Origin: Bacillota bacterium
Lineage (GTDB): Bacteria; Bacillota; Clostridia; Peptostreptococcales; Anaerovoracaceae
DNA: 64,000 nucleotides
Direction: 5' to 3'
Assembly: GCA_017438285.1 (NCBI GenBank)
Contig: JAFRVY010000014.1
Span: forward strand, 24,026 to 88,025
The position numbers and the translations under genes are program-made. This document shows positions 38,479 through 47,946 of the stretch, piece after piece. The number at the start of each line of letters is the position of its first letter. Position 1 is the first letter of the stretch. A model generated the notes under the pieces. It was not told the origin of the DNA. It ran no database searches and worked only from the letters and a program-made list of their open reading frames with translations.

Positions 38479-39569
38479 TTTTTGTTCTTGTTTTTATTTG
38501 TATCCGAAAGGTCCTCCTTGATGAGACGCATACCTCTAATGCTAACCTTGTTCGTTCTTGTATCTGTCAGCAGTACCCCGACGATCATGATGGCAATGGC
38601 CAGAAGGCCGATGCACTCGACATAGAGTCCTCTGCTGTACATGACGGCGATGATTCCCAGGATCCCGCTGACGCAGTACATGAGCAGCACGGCTCTTCTC
38701 TGACCGAAACCGGCCCTGAGGATCCTGTGGTGCAGGTGTTCTTTGTCTGCGGTTCCGATGGACTGATGCCTTGCTGTTCTCCTGATGATCGCCATGAGCG
38801 TATCCATAATAGGCAGTCCCAAAACCAATGCCGGAATCAGGACGACGACCAGCGTGGCGCTCTTGACGGCACCCATGATCGATACAGCCGCAATGGAAAA
38901 TCCCAGAAGCTGAGAGCCTCCGTCACCCATGAAGATCTTTGCCGGGTTGAAGTTGAACGGCAGGAAACCGATGGCCGCTCCGGCGACTACCATCATGGCG
39001 ATGGTCGACACATACTGTCCGTGGATGTACGCCACATAGGCAAGGCAAAGAGCCGAGATCGCCGCGATTCCCGCAGCCAGACCGTCCAGTCCGTCAACGA
39101 GGTTTACGGCATTGGTGATGGCCACGAGCCAAAGCACCGTGACAATATAGCAAGCCACGTCGCCAAAGATCATGTTGCCGCCACTGAAGTAGTTTGTAAT
39201 GAACTGAATCCTGAGTCCAAGCGCAAAGGCTACGGTTGCAGCAAGCACCTGTCCGGAGAACTTGACGAGCGGTCGGATGTTCTTGATGTCATCGATTGCT
39301 CCGAGAATATAAATGATCGCACAGCCCGCCATGGCTCCGTGCATTCCCTTCACCTCTCCGGCAAATATCGCCCAGGATATCATCATACCGGCAAATATTG
39401 CTATGCCGCCAAATCTCGGCATAGGTTTGTTATGGACTCTCCTGTTATCCTTCGGGATGTCCATCGCGCCAATCTTCGGTGCGATAATAATGGCCAAAGG
39501 CGTACACAGGGCTGTGATCAGCGCCGCGACGATAAAGGGAGCCCACAGTTCAAAACTTGTCGCTGTCAA
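38475..39569 (-). CDS. Undecaprenyl-phosphate sugar-1-phosphate transferase (TagO/WecA type)
   Basis: A 364-residue membrane protein with about eleven helices. Catalytic loops are clear: IPKDNRRVHNKPMPRFGG, the Asp pair in ILGAIDDIKNIRP, TNAVNLVDGLDGLAAG, FNPAKIFMGDGGSQLLG and the HLHHRILRAGFGQR motif specific for WecA/TagO. It starts teichoic acid or other surface polymers by loading a sugar phosphate, probably GlcNAc-1-P, on undecaprenyl phosphate. It uses a TTG start at 39569 with AGGAG 6 bases upstream, one base after the deaminase stop. Confidence 0.92.
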   Translation of the reverse strand: MTATSFELWAPFIVAALITALCTPLAIIIAPKIGAMDIPKDNRRVHNKPMPRFGGIAIFAGMMISWAIFAGEVKGMHGAMAGCAIIYILGAIDDIKNIRPLVKFSGQVLAATVAFALGLRIQFITNYFSGGNMIFGDVACYIVTVLWLVAITNAVNLVDGLDGLAAGIAAISALCLAYVAYIHGQYVSTIAMMVVAGAAIGFLPFNFNPAKIFMGDGGSQLLGFSIAAVSIMGAVKSATLVVVLIPALVLGLPIMDTLMAIIRRTARHQSIGTADKEHLHHRILRAGFGQRRAVLLMYCVSGILGIIAVMYSRGLYVECIGLLAIAIMIVGVLLTDTRTNKVSIRGMRLIKEDLSDTNKNKNKK

Positions 39570-39570
39570 A

Positions 39571-40032
39571 TTACTCTCCTAACATTACAATCTTGATACC
39601 GGCCTCTTCGAGTATCTCAACGGCCAGCTCATCAGGATAGCCCTCTTTGACGATTATCTTCTCAACGCCCGCGTTGATGAGCATCTTCGCGCAGATCACG
39701 CAAGGCTGATTCGTTACATATATTGTTGATCCTTCTACACTCTGACCAAGGGTTGCCGCCTGGATGATCGCATTCTGCTCGGCGTGAAGAGCCCTGCAAA
39801 GCTCATGCTTCTCGCCGGAAGGAACGCCCAGCTGTTCTCTCAGGCATCCGCCTTCTCTTTCTCCGCAGTGTGCGATGCCTCTCGGCGCGCCGTTATAGCC
39901 GGTTGCAATGATGTGCTTGTCCTGCACGATGACTGCGCCGACCTGTCTGCGAAGGCAAGTCGATCTCTTGGCAGTGACTTCTGCCATTTCCATGAAATAT
40001 TCGTCCCAGCTTGGTCTCTTGTCGATTTTCAT
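39571..40032 (-). CDS. dCMP deaminase (ComEB type)
   Basis: A 153-residue zinc enzyme. It has the deaminase motif [12 protein letters not shown] (His ligand and catalytic Glu) and [14 protein letters not shown] (two Cys ligands). [24 protein letters not shown] and the [11 protein letters not shown] insertion mark the dCMP deaminase subfamily. It converts dCMP to dUMP for thymidylate synthesis. AAGGAGA lies 6 bases before ATG. It precedes the TagO/WecA gene by one base. Confidence 0.93.
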   Translation of the reverse strand: MKIDKRPSWDEYFMEMAEVTAKRSTCLRRQVGAVIVQDKHIIATGYNGAPRGIAHCGEREGGCLREQLGVPSGEKHELCRALHAEQNAIIQAATLGQSVEGSTIYVTNQPCVICAKMLINAGVEKIIVKEGYPDELAVEILEEAGIKIVMLGE

Positions 40033-40070
40033 TGTTATCTCCTTGATTGCTTTGTGTATTTTTTAATCGA

Positions 40071-40904
40071 TTATTCGTAATATACTTCTGCCAGATACAG
40101 CCCGTTCGGCGGTGCTGTGAATCCGGCCTCCTGCCTGTCTTTCGCCTCTATGATTCTCTTCACGTCGGCCGGTTCTCTCTTGCCCTGCCCGATCTCGATC
40201 AGGGTCCCGGTGATGATCCTCACCATGTTGTAAAGGAAACCGTCGCCGCTTATGTGGATCTCGATGTCCTGCGTTCCGTTGCCGCTTCCTTCGCGGGCAG
40301 TTCCCTCTAAAACCTTTGCTTCGAAAATGGTTCTGACTGTCGTCTCTCTCGGATTCCCTCCCGACGCCTCAAAGGACTTGAAATCGTGAGTTCCGATGAG
40401 GTACTGCGCCGCTTCCGCCATGGCTTTCGCATCGAGGGACTCGCTCACGTGATAGCAGTAGTTCCTGTCAAAGACCAGGGAAAGTCCTGTCTCCAAGTCG
40501 CCCAGCTCACCATTGGAATCACAGCCGCTCCTGATCTTATATATATACTTCTTGCCTTTGCAGTCGAACCTCGCGTGGAAGTCTTCCGGCATCTCGCGAG
40601 CGGACAAAATCCTGACGGGAGCCTTTGCAAAGGGACCCTTCTCCTCACCGCAGAGCGCGTTGTTGATGACCAGCGGCAATTTCTCTGTCGGTACATTGAT
40701 GTCCGTCACGAGCGTCGCCTTTTGATCGAGGGCATGGACGCCGGCATCGGTTCTGCTGGTGCCGCTTAAGGTGATTTCCTGCTTGAAAAGACGGGACATG
40801 GTCTGTTCCAGATGTCCCTGCACCGTAAACTCACCCGGCTGTCTTTGCCAGCCGTGGAACACGGATCCGTCATATGCGATTGTCAAAAGGATATTTTTGC
40901 CCAT
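40071..40904 (-). CDS. truA: tRNA pseudouridine synthase A
   Basis: A 277-residue enzyme that makes pseudouridine at tRNA positions 38-40. It starts NILLTIAYDGSVFHGWQRQP, has the catalytic Asp in SGTSRTDAGVHAL, the ARFDCKGKKYIYKI segment and GDGFLYNMVRIITGTLIEIG. An insertion near EGTAREGSGNGTQDIE is slightly longer than in B. subtilis. Upstream of the deaminase by 38 bases and probably in its operon. Confidence 0.95.
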   Translation of the reverse strand: MGKNILLTIAYDGSVFHGWQRQPGEFTVQGHLEQTMSRLFKQEITLSGTSRTDAGVHALDQKATLVTDINVPTEKLPLVINNALCGEEKGPFAKAPVRILSAREMPEDFHARFDCKGKKYIYKIRSGCDSNGELGDLETGLSLVFDRNYCYHVSESLDAKAMAEAAQYLIGTHDFKSFEASGGNPRETTVRTIFEAKVLEGTAREGSGNGTQDIEIHISGDGFLYNMVRIITGTLIEIGQGKREPADVKRIIEAKDRQEAGFTAPPNGLYLAEVYYE

Positions 40905-40968
40905 ATTCCTTTTGATTATACCTTAAAGTGCTGGAATCGGCAACGTAACTATTGGACTATCCGGACTG

Positions 40969-41718
40969 TTACCATAGGGCGATAAAGATATATGCCATGG
41001 CGCTGCCGCAGATAAACGGCCCCATCGGCAAGTGATCGGTCTTCTTCAATCTGCCGCGTGCAAGTCCGACCGCCGCATAGGCGCCGGCTGCCAGCACGGC
41101 AAGTATCAGCGCGCAGATCGTGCCCCGCACACCCAGCACCAGACCCAGCGCCGCACAGAGTTTGACGTCGCCGAACCCAATCGTTTCACGCTTCGCGAGA
41201 GCTCCGATGCCGGCAAGCAAAAGCATGGCTCCGCCTCCGATGGCAAGGCCCAGCAGCGGCTGCATCATGTTGCCGCGAAACGGCATGAACCCGATGGCCG
41301 AGATCGCCAGCATGATCACGAACTGGTCGGGAATGATCATATATTTGAGGTCAGCCAGTGCGATCATGAGCAGGAGCCAGCATACGACGAGCCCCGCCAG
41401 GGCAAGCTGCGCGCAGTCAAGATCCGACAAAGGTTCTGCCTGCAGGCCTGAAAGAAAGACGTGTCCGCCCTGAACGACAGACGGCACCAGGTTAGCCAGA
41501 GACAATCTCAGACAAAGACAAATAAACCCGACAGCGTATACCCATCGCCACGGGTTTTCTTTGATGCGCTTCACGTTGGGATCCGTCAGCTCCGTCGGCG
41601 GCGTTTCGCCATAGTCGCAGAGCCACTTCGCCGGCAGTCTGTTGAAGAAATAGACAATAGCCGGTCCCGCAAAGAAGCCAACCAATATGGAACTTGCAAT
41701 TTTGATGATCGTAATCAT
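40969..41718 (-). CDS. Type IV prepilin peptidase-like (A24) membrane protease
   Basis: A 249-residue protein with about seven helices. Both catalytic aspartates are visible, in LADLKYMIIPDQ and in TIGFGDVKLCAALGLVLG. The N-terminal cytoplasmic loop (RLPAKWLCDYGETPP) lacks the zinc-binding cysteine pairs and the methylase pattern of full PilD proteins. No pilin or assembly gene is in the window, so its substrate is unknown. ATG 41718 is chosen; an in-frame codon at 41736 adds six residues. Confidence 0.82.
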   Translation of the reverse strand: MITIIKIASSILVGFFAGPAIVYFFNRLPAKWLCDYGETPPTELTDPNVKRIKENPWRWVYAVGFICLCLRLSLANLVPSVVQGGHVFLSGLQAEPLSDLDCAQLALAGLVVCWLLLMIALADLKYMIIPDQFVIMLAISAIGFMPFRGNMMQPLLGLAIGGGAMLLLAGIGALAKRETIGFGDVKLCAALGLVLGVRGTICALILAVLAAGAYAAVGLARGRLKKTDHLPMGPFICGSAMAYIFIALW

Positions 41719-41832
41719 GATCCCTGTCTCCCGCATTCATGTTACCATATATTTCCAAATAGTCAAGATGCCGCCCTCCCGCGCAATACAATTTTAATAC
41801 AATCCGCCCGGCCTTTGCTCGAGCCGCAGACC

Positions 41833-41861
41833 TTGAACGGCAGAAATGCGAGCGGTATAAT
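41833..41861 (+). promoter_or_regulatory. Sigma-A promoter of the SucD-like gene
   Basis: TTGAAC (41833-41838), 17-base spacer, consensus TATAAT (41856-41861), about 43 bases before the ATG. Confidence 0.78.
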
Positions 41862-41904
41862 TGTTGCTGTAATGAGTTTATTTTGAATATCTAGGAGGAT
41901 TTAG

Positions 41905-43269
41905 ATGGATAGCAAAGAATATATTGATGGTTATATTGAGCGTGCGCGCAAGGCACAGGCTGAATTCGAAAAACTGAGTCAGGAAGAGGTCGATAAGGCC
42001 GTCCAGACGGTAGGCAGAGTCGTTTATGAGAACGCCAGATATCTGGCCGAGATCGCTGTCGAAGAGACCGGTATGGGCAACGTGGAAGACAAGTATGCCA
42101 AGAACAGACAGAAGGCCGGCATCGTATGGAACAATCTGCGCGGCAAGAAGTCCCGCGGCATCCTCGACACAGACGAAACCACAGGTGTGACAAGAGTTGC
42201 AAAGCCTATGGGCGTTGTCGCAGCGATCACACCTTGCACGAACCCGATCGTTACTCCAATGAGCAACTCCATGTTCGCTCTCAAGTGCGGAAATGCTATC
42301 ATCATCACTCCGCATCATAAATCTGTAAAGTGCAGCACGAAGACTGTTGAGATGATCAACGAAGCACTGGCTGAGATCGGCATGCCTGAGAATCTGATCC
42401 AGATCCTCGGCGAGCACTCCAGAGAGAACACGAAGAACCTGATCTCAAGCGCAGACGTTGTCGTTGCAACAGGCGGTCCTGGAATGGTCAACGCAGCATA
42501 CAGCTCCGGCAGACCGGCTCTGGGCGTTGGCGCCGGCAACGTACAGTGCATCATCGACGAAGGATATGACTTCAAGGAAGCTGTTCCTAAGATCATCAAG
42601 GGTCGTGGATATGACTACGGCATCATCTGTTCAGCTGAGCAGTCAGTCATCTGCCCTGAGAAAGATTTTGACGCCATCATGGACGAGTTCGAAGCGAACC
42701 ACTGCTACATCGTAAGAGATAAGGACGAGCTGGAGAAGGTTCGCGGAGCGCTCTTTGAAGACGGCAAGACCAACAGACACTCCGTAGGTCAGTCCTGCCA
42801 GAAGGTTGCAGAGCTCGCAGGCATCAAGATTCCTGAGGACACGCAGGTCATCGTTGCAGTTGCCGAAGGAACCGGCGCAACGGATGCGCTGGGCGGTGAG
42901 AAGATGGCTCCAGTCATCAGCGCATATCCGTACAAAGACCTGGACGATGCAATCAGAATCGCAGCTGAAAATCTGGAAAGAGACGGCAAAGGCCACTCCG
43001 TATCATTCCACAGCGACAGCGAAGAGCATATCGCTAAGATCGGTGAAAGCCTCTGCGTATCGAGATTCGTCATCAATCAGTGCAGTTCCAACAGCACAGG
43101 CGGCTCATACTTCAACGGTCTGAACCCTACAAACACTCTGGGCTGCGGATCATGGGGACACAACTCCATCTCCGAGAACCTGAACTACACGCACCTGATG
43201 AACGTTTCCAGAATCGCTCGCTTCATGCCTAACAATCACGTTCCAACTGACGAAGAACTCTGGGGTTAA
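41905..43269 (+). CDS. CoA-acylating aldehyde dehydrogenase, SucD-like
   Basis: A 454-residue NAD(P)-dependent acyl-CoA reductase. It follows Clostridium kluyveri succinate-semialdehyde dehydrogenase closely: VAKPMGVVAAITPCTNPIVTP, VVATGGPGMVNAAYSSGRPA, the catalytic Cys in YDYGIICSAEQSVI, and TLGCGSWGHNSISENL near the end. The expected reaction is succinyl-CoA to succinate semialdehyde, but acetaldehyde or sulfoacetaldehyde variants are close relatives. AGGAGG 7 bases before ATG. Monocistronic between a strong promoter and a terminator. A CoA-transferase 6 kb away may act in the same route. Confidence 0.82.
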   Translation: MDSKEYIDGYIERARKAQAEFEKLSQEEVDKAVQTVGRVVYENARYLAEIAVEETGMGNVEDKYAKNRQKAGIVWNNLRGKKSRGILDTDETTGVTRVAKPMGVVAAITPCTNPIVTPMSNSMFALKCGNAIIITPHHKSVKCSTKTVEMINEALAEIGMPENLIQILGEHSRENTKNLISSADVVVATGGPGMVNAAYSSGRPALGVGAGNVQCIIDEGYDFKEAVPKIIKGRGYDYGIICSAEQSVICPEKDFDAIMDEFEANHCYIVRDKDELEKVRGALFEDGKTNRHSVGQSCQKVAELAGIKIPEDTQVIVAVAEGTGATDALGGEKMAPVISAYPYKDLDDAIRIAAENLERDGKGHSVSFHSDSEEHIAKIGESLCVSRFVINQCSSNSTGGSYFNGLNPTNTLGCGSWGHNSISENLNYTHLMNVSRIARFMPNNHVPTDEELWG

Positions 43270-43291
43270 ACCAAACATAGTTGCAATATTG

Positions 43292-43319
43292 AAAAGGACG
43301 AGCTTTCGCTCGTCCTTTT
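43292..43319. terminator. Intrinsic terminator between convergent genes
   Basis: Perfect 12-bp stem (43292-43303 with 43308-43319), loop TTTC. T and A runs inside the stem ends allow action on both strands. Confidence 0.85.
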
Positions 43320-43335
43320 CGATTGTTTGCAACAC

Positions 43336-44415
43336 TTATTCAAGGAAAATTGCTAATCCTGTAAATATACATAGTAAGCCGAGTTTCATCCACGTTGGAA
43401 GTACAAACAGTCCTAAGATTTCTACGATTAGTACTGCGATAATAACGGCGACATCAATAATAATCGCTGTCAGGATCACCTTTTGCGCCGGGCTTCTCTG
43501 CAGATCGACAGGCACCTCTCCTTTTGACTCTCTGCTCTCAAACAGCTCGCCCAGGCGGCCTTGTCTCTTCGCGAGCACGAGTATGACCACACCCAGCAGA
43601 ACGTCTATGAACAGGGCGGGCATAGCGCCCTCAACCCCAAAGGTGTAGTTGTAAATTAGATTGTCAAAACCAGTTGCCGCATCCAAATGGAATACCGATG
43701 CTTCAGACACGAATCCGCTGTTCGGCAAGCCGAAGATGAGCTCCTGCGTAAAATTCCACATGGTGTGGATGCCCATGCAGGTCCAAATGCTTCCCGTATA
43801 CCACCTGAGTAATGAAAATGTAATACCAACGATGACAATATTCAAAATCGCAATAAATGTAACACCTGGATTGGAGAGATGAAGCAATCCGAACAATGCA
43901 GCATTTACGATGATTGCCACCCAGAGAGGGTAGTGCACATTGATCCTCTCGTAAAGGAATCCCCTGCACCAGAACTCTTCAGCCGTGCTCTGGAAGAACA
44001 CGCATATAAAGGCGAAGAGCATAAGCGGTATCTGCGAAGCGCCAAAATCGAAGTAGAGTTTGATATCTCCGTGTATGAGAGCGCAAAGAATACAGAAGAA
44101 GTTTGTCAGGAAACCGAGCAGAATACCTATCCCCAGCTTGCTCATGCTGTGGCCTTTGCGCGTTGGTTTTATGATCCCGAGAAGGAATCTGTTCTTCTTT
44201 ACTACCAGGCACATCAACAGGAAAAATGCGACATCTAAGATAAGCGGAGCGTAACCATCAAGGACAAACTGCATTCCGTCCGAGACGGGTGGGATCAGCG
44301 GATACACCAAATCCAGTATCCTATACTCTATGGCTTGTCCAATGAGGCCCATCCATATGATTCCTGCCACTATTATCCAGATTATACGGTTGTTTATGCG
44401 TGTAGATTTTAGCAT
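43336..44415 (-). CDS. CPBP family intramembrane metalloprotease (paralog 2)
   Basis: A 359-residue protein with eight or more helices. CPBP motifs are complete: Glu-Glu and Arg in QSTAEEFWCRGFLYERI, His in ALFGLLHLSNPG and the His-Asn pair in GIHTMWNF. CPBP members process prenylated or membrane peptides and are common in bacteriocin immunity. It is a paralog of the gene at 45952-47025: both share SKLGIG.LLG, the peptidase core and GRLGELFESRESKGE. Last gene of the PadR operon. Confidence 0.88.
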   Translation of the reverse strand: MLKSTRINNRIIWIIVAGIIWMGLIGQAIEYRILDLVYPLIPPVSDGMQFVLDGYAPLILDVAFFLLMCLVVKKNRFLLGIIKPTRKGHSMSKLGIGILLGFLTNFFCILCALIHGDIKLYFDFGASQIPLMLFAFICVFFQSTAEEFWCRGFLYERINVHYPLWVAIIVNAALFGLLHLSNPGVTFIAILNIVIVGITFSLLRWYTGSIWTCMGIHTMWNFTQELIFGLPNSGFVSEASVFHLDAATGFDNLIYNYTFGVEGAMPALFIDVLLGVVILVLAKRQGRLGELFESRESKGEVPVDLQRSPAQKVILTAIIIDVAVIIAVLIVEILGLFVLPTWMKLGLLCIFTGLAIFLE

Positions 44416-44443
44416 TATTTATCCCCTTCCCTAAATTTGCAGA

Positions 44444-45955
44444 TTAGTCTATCGCTTCATACAGCGCATCGAACGCCTTGTCAGCGTCGCACTCTATGTC
44501 AGGCGTGACGCATTTGTCTTTACAATCGCGGTCGGCACGATAGAACTGCTTTGTTGATACAATGACCTTTATTTTCGTTTTCGGGGTTGCGAACCATACG
44601 TCTTCACCATATCCGTTTGGATCGCTTCCGGTCGGTTCACCTATTAACGTACCGAGATCATTGTCCTTTATCAGCATTGCGAATGTCGAAGCGGGGCCAA
44701 ATGTATCGCTTGAAGTAAGAACATAGCAGTTGCCGTTAAATGTAAGATCGCTGTAACGTTTGTTTTTACAATTTTCTTCGTTTTTATTCAGGTCATAGAA
44801 TCCTAAGCGCCAGGTGCTGGACATGCCGTTGTAATTATCTACATCGAGATATCGGATGAACTCCTCTGCTGCCTTTGTGTTAACGAAAAAGTCCATCACC
44901 ATTCTGTCTCCTCCGACACCGCGAAGATCGACAACAACGTTTTTAATGCCTTTTTCTTTTACCTGTGTGAACATGTCCTGAAGGCATTCTTTGTATTCGT
45001 CTTCGTACCAGACGTCATTATAGGTCAGTACGGCAAGACTTTTGTCTTTGTCGATTTCAAAAGTCGCAATAGGCGGCTCCGCTTCTTCCGCTTCTTCATC
45101 TTCTTCCTTGACGTTCTTTTCAAGGTATTCGTCATACGACATGAAATCATCCGGATGATACGTTTCGGTCATCTGTTCGCCCGATTCGTTTTCATAGGTG
45201 CATGTTATGTCCTTCTGGGTGTCAAAACCGTAAAAATCGAGTATCTGCAGGTACGGAATGCCTCCGGGATTAAGAAATCTGTCGACCTCGAATTCTCCAC
45301 AACTCTTCGTGTCAAAGCTGACCAGGTCGGGATTTTGCGAAAGAACATCCTCTGCTGTCAGCCCGTTGACTTTAACAAGATGCCATCCGCCTTTCTCCAT
45401 TTTGTTCATGTCATAATCCTTTGGAACAAGATAATCATTGTAATCCGCCCATGCATAGGTGTGCGGATCGCCGGCCTTGGAGAGCACGCGTTCGATATCT
45501 GCGGAAAGCTGATTTACTGTGACGCCCCCATCCTCCTGGATCTGCTCCTTGATTTTGTCAGCAGTCTTCATAACAGCCTCATCGCTGTGCTTCGGATGTA
45601 TTCTCTGGAACGTCCGCGTCGCATAGTCTATTTCATCACATGCATCATCTGCAGATACTACCGCGTCATAAGGAGCAGCAGCTACGAAGTTATGAAGCGA
45701 TATGCTGTTGAAGTACGGACTCATGCTGATGGCGAAGAACGATATGGCAATCGTGACTACGGCCAGAATCGTTGAAATGACCTTCGGCGCTTTTTTCTCC
45801 CCTTTAACTATGAAGAATACCGAAAGCCCGGCAATTGCACACATCAGTATGATTATTATCCATTTTGATATTATTACCTTCATTAGATCCAACACGAGCA
45901 GACCTAACGTTAAAATACAAAGTACTAGTATAGAAATAAATAGCTTTTTACTCAT
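44444..45955 (-). CDS. Membrane-anchored S41-type (tail-specific) peptidase
   Basis: A 503-residue protein. Three helices occupy about 1-85, then an external region. The S41 core is seen in NVVVDLRGVGGDRMVMDFF (about 300) and in CYVLTSSDTFGPASTFAMLIKD, where Ser is in the catalytic position, followed by GTLIGEPTGSDPNGYGE. An acidic insertion (EEDEEAEEAEPP) lies at about 245. It probably cleaves extracellular or membrane protein tails. Encoded between two CPBP paralogs, with a 4-base overlap with the upstream one. Confidence 0.8.
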   Translation of the reverse strand: MSKKLFISILVLCILTLGLLVLDLMKVIISKWIIIILMCAIAGLSVFFIVKGEKKAPKVISTILAVVTIAISFFAISMSPYFNSISLHNFVAAAPYDAVVSADDACDEIDYATRTFQRIHPKHSDEAVMKTADKIKEQIQEDGGVTVNQLSADIERVLSKAGDPHTYAWADYNDYLVPKDYDMNKMEKGGWHLVKVNGLTAEDVLSQNPDLVSFDTKSCGEFEVDRFLNPGGIPYLQILDFYGFDTQKDITCTYENESGEQMTETYHPDDFMSYDEYLEKNVKEEDEEAEEAEPPIATFEIDKDKSLAVLTYNDVWYEDEYKECLQDMFTQVKEKGIKNVVVDLRGVGGDRMVMDFFVNTKAAEEFIRYLDVDNYNGMSSTWRLGFYDLNKNEENCKNKRYSDLTFNGNCYVLTSSDTFGPASTFAMLIKDNDLGTLIGEPTGSDPNGYGEDVWFATPKTKIKVIVSTKQFYRADRDCKDKCVTPDIECDADKAFDALYEAID

Positions 45956-47025
45956 TTAAGAAATACCCCCAATCCCGCAATGACACATAACAGTCCGAAT
46001 ATGATCCATACCGGAGCAGTAAATATGCCAAAGCTTTCTGCAATAGTAAGAATTATTAAAATAACGGCTGCGGGAATCATGCCCGCAAGGATCGATCTCT
46101 GAGATTTGCTTCTCGGCAGTTCGACTGTCATCTCGCCCTTGGACTCCCTGCTCTCAAACAGTTCGCCAAGCCGGCCGTGCTTCTTCGCGAGCACGAGAAT
46201 TGCGATACATATCAGCAAGTCCATGCAAAGACATGGAACGGCGCCTTCTACTCCGCACGCGTAATCATAAACCGGGTTACTAATTGCCCCAGTCGCATCC
46301 AGATGGAATATCGCCTCCTCAGGGAACGGGTATCTTGGCTCACTGAAAATAAGGTTTTGCGTGGTGTTCCACATGGTATGAAACCCCAGGCAAGTCCAGA
46401 TGCTGCCTGTATACCATCTGAGCAGCGAAATTGATAGACCTGTCATAATCAGGTTTGCCCACCACAAAGCGGTTAGGTTTGCCGGATTATGCATGGATCC
46501 GAACGCGACGCTGTTTACGATGATTGCTATCCATAACGGATAGTGCACATTGATCCTCTCGTACAGGAATCCCCTGTACCACAGTTCTTCCGAAGTGCTT
46601 TGGAAGAACACAATGATGAATGAGATCAATAACAGCGGTATCTGCGAGACAGCAAAATCAAAATACACATTGACATCTCCGTGTATGATTGCGCATAGAA
46701 TGCAGAAGAAGTTGGTCACTAAGCCGAGAAGAAGACCTATTCCCAATTTGCTCAGGCTGCGATTTTCGTGCGAAGGTCTGATCGTCTCAAGCAGAAACCT
46801 GTTCTTTCTGATGACCAGAAATACGAGCAGAATGAACGCGACCAGAGCGACGCGAGGACCCTCTTCCACTAACATAAGGGCCGTCTCGTCCGGAAGGGAC
46901 GAGAGCATCGAAGCCATCACGCTCCGAACATACTCATACACATGGTCTTCGACGATGCTGTACGGCACAAAGAGAGCCAACAGTATCCAGAGGATACGGT
47001 TGTTGACATATGTAGAATTAAACAT
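45952..47025 (-). CDS. CPBP family intramembrane metalloprotease (paralog 1)
   Basis: A 357-residue protein with about eight helices. Motifs are Glu-Glu/Arg in QSTSEELWYRGFLYERI, His in AFGSMHNPANL and His-Asn in GFHTMWNTTQN. Similarity to the 43336-44415 protein runs the full length, including FCILCAIIHGDVNVYFDFAVSQ-type and C-terminal GRLGELFESRESKGE segments, so a duplication is clear. It overlaps the S41 gene by 4 bases and follows the toastrack gene by 36. Confidence 0.88.
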   Translation of the reverse strand: MFNSTYVNNRILWILLALFVPYSIVEDHVYEYVRSVMASMLSSLPDETALMLVEEGPRVALVAFILLVFLVIRKNRFLLETIRPSHENRSLSKLGIGLLLGLVTNFFCILCAIIHGDVNVYFDFAVSQIPLLLISFIIVFFQSTSEELWYRGFLYERINVHYPLWIAIIVNSVAFGSMHNPANLTALWWANLIMTGLSISLLRWYTGSIWTCLGFHTMWNTTQNLIFSEPRYPFPEEAIFHLDATGAISNPVYDYACGVEGAVPCLCMDLLICIAILVLAKKHGRLGELFESRESKGEMTVELPRSKSQRSILAGMIPAAVILIILTIAESFGIFTAPVWIIFGLLCVIAGLGVFLK

Positions 47026-47061
47026 GTGATTATCCCCCTATTTCTAATCCCTTCCGTTTAC

Positions 47062-47946
47062 TTAGTTATCTTTGTCATGACTGTCGATATTAATTTCCCC
47101 ATCTAACAGTGTTATCAAAAGCGAATCCTCTCCGCCTTTTTGTTTATATGTATACCCCTCGTCATCATAGCTTACATATTCGGCTTCATTATCGCCTATT
47201 GCAACTACGCCATCTAAAACAGAAGCCTCGATAGTGTAGTCCTTGTAGTCTGCCTTGGTGCTGATTTCGACATCGCCATCGTCCAAATCGATTTCTGTCT
47301 TTCCTCGCAGGTCACCTGATATTTCGACATCAGCGTCTTCGCTGTGGATCTTGAGGCCTTTGCTCTTGATGTCCTTCACCTCAAGGTCAGCCATGTCTCC
47401 CTCCAGATCGGCTTTTGCAAAATCTACGCCCTTGATATCTATATCGCCGAAGTCTGAGTCAACTGTGATCGATTTCAGTTCATTGTCATCACAGAATATG
47501 ATTGCTGTAGGCCACACATTGAACTTGTCGTCGCCCAAATCGAGACTGACGCCAACCTTCATTTTTTGCTTGCTATTGATATGCAGTTCGTTTCCGTTGA
47601 ATTCGACTTTTGGTTCCACGTACTCATCTCCATATCGGAGCACGATCATTCCCGGTTCCGGCTTGATATCCTCCTTCATCAGGTCATTGTCATTTACGGC
47701 TTCACTATAGTAACTCTCGCCTACAACAACGACGTCAAGTGATCCTTCTGCTGTGATTTTATTGAATTCCCCTTTTGTCGATGTGACTTCTACGCTCTGG
47801 GATCCCGTGGACAACCAGCTGTTATGGTTCGCCACCTTGTGGAATCCGTCTACGCCGCCTGTCGATAAGCCGACAACAAAGAGTACGAGACCCAATGCGA
47901 ACGTTGCGGCACATATGATAAAGAATTTTGCTAATCTATCCATCAC
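47062..47946 (-). CDS. DUF4097 (toastrack) membrane-anchored adhesin-like protein
   Basis: A 294-residue protein. One N-terminal helix (about 7-28) is followed by a beta-helix-like domain of short repeated strands such as LKSITVDSDFGDIDIKGVDF and LEVKDIKSKGLKIHSEDADV, typical of DUF4097/toastrack proteins. Many Asp residues suggest ion binding. In Firmicutes these proteins are encoded with PadR and HAAS (DUF1700) genes and are proposed envelope-stress sensors. Its start overlaps the HAAS stop by 4 bases. Confidence 0.82.
   Translation of the reverse strand: MMDRLAKFFIICAATFALGLVLFVVGLSTGGVDGFHKVANHNSWLSTGSQSVEVTSTKGEFNKITAEGSLDVVVVGESYYSEAVNDNDLMKEDIKPEPGMIVLRYGDEYVEPKVEFNGNELHINSKQKMKVGVSLDLGDDKFNVWPTAIIFCDDNELKSITVDSDFGDIDIKGVDFAKADLEGDMADLEVKDIKSKGLKIHSEDADVEISGDLRGKTEIDLDDGDVEISTKADYKDYTIEASVLDGVVAIGDNEAEYVSYDDEGYTYKQKGGEDSLLITLLDGEINIDSHDKDN

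Noticed and set aside
37048-38625. A 525-codon plus-strand ORF over MATE
   Set aside because: It lies antisense to the intact MATE gene, and its His/Asp/Gln/Arg-rich composition is typical of antisense shadows.
38457-39596. A 379-codon plus-strand ORF over the TagO/WecA gene
   Set aside because: Antisense shadow of a gene with all catalytic motifs.
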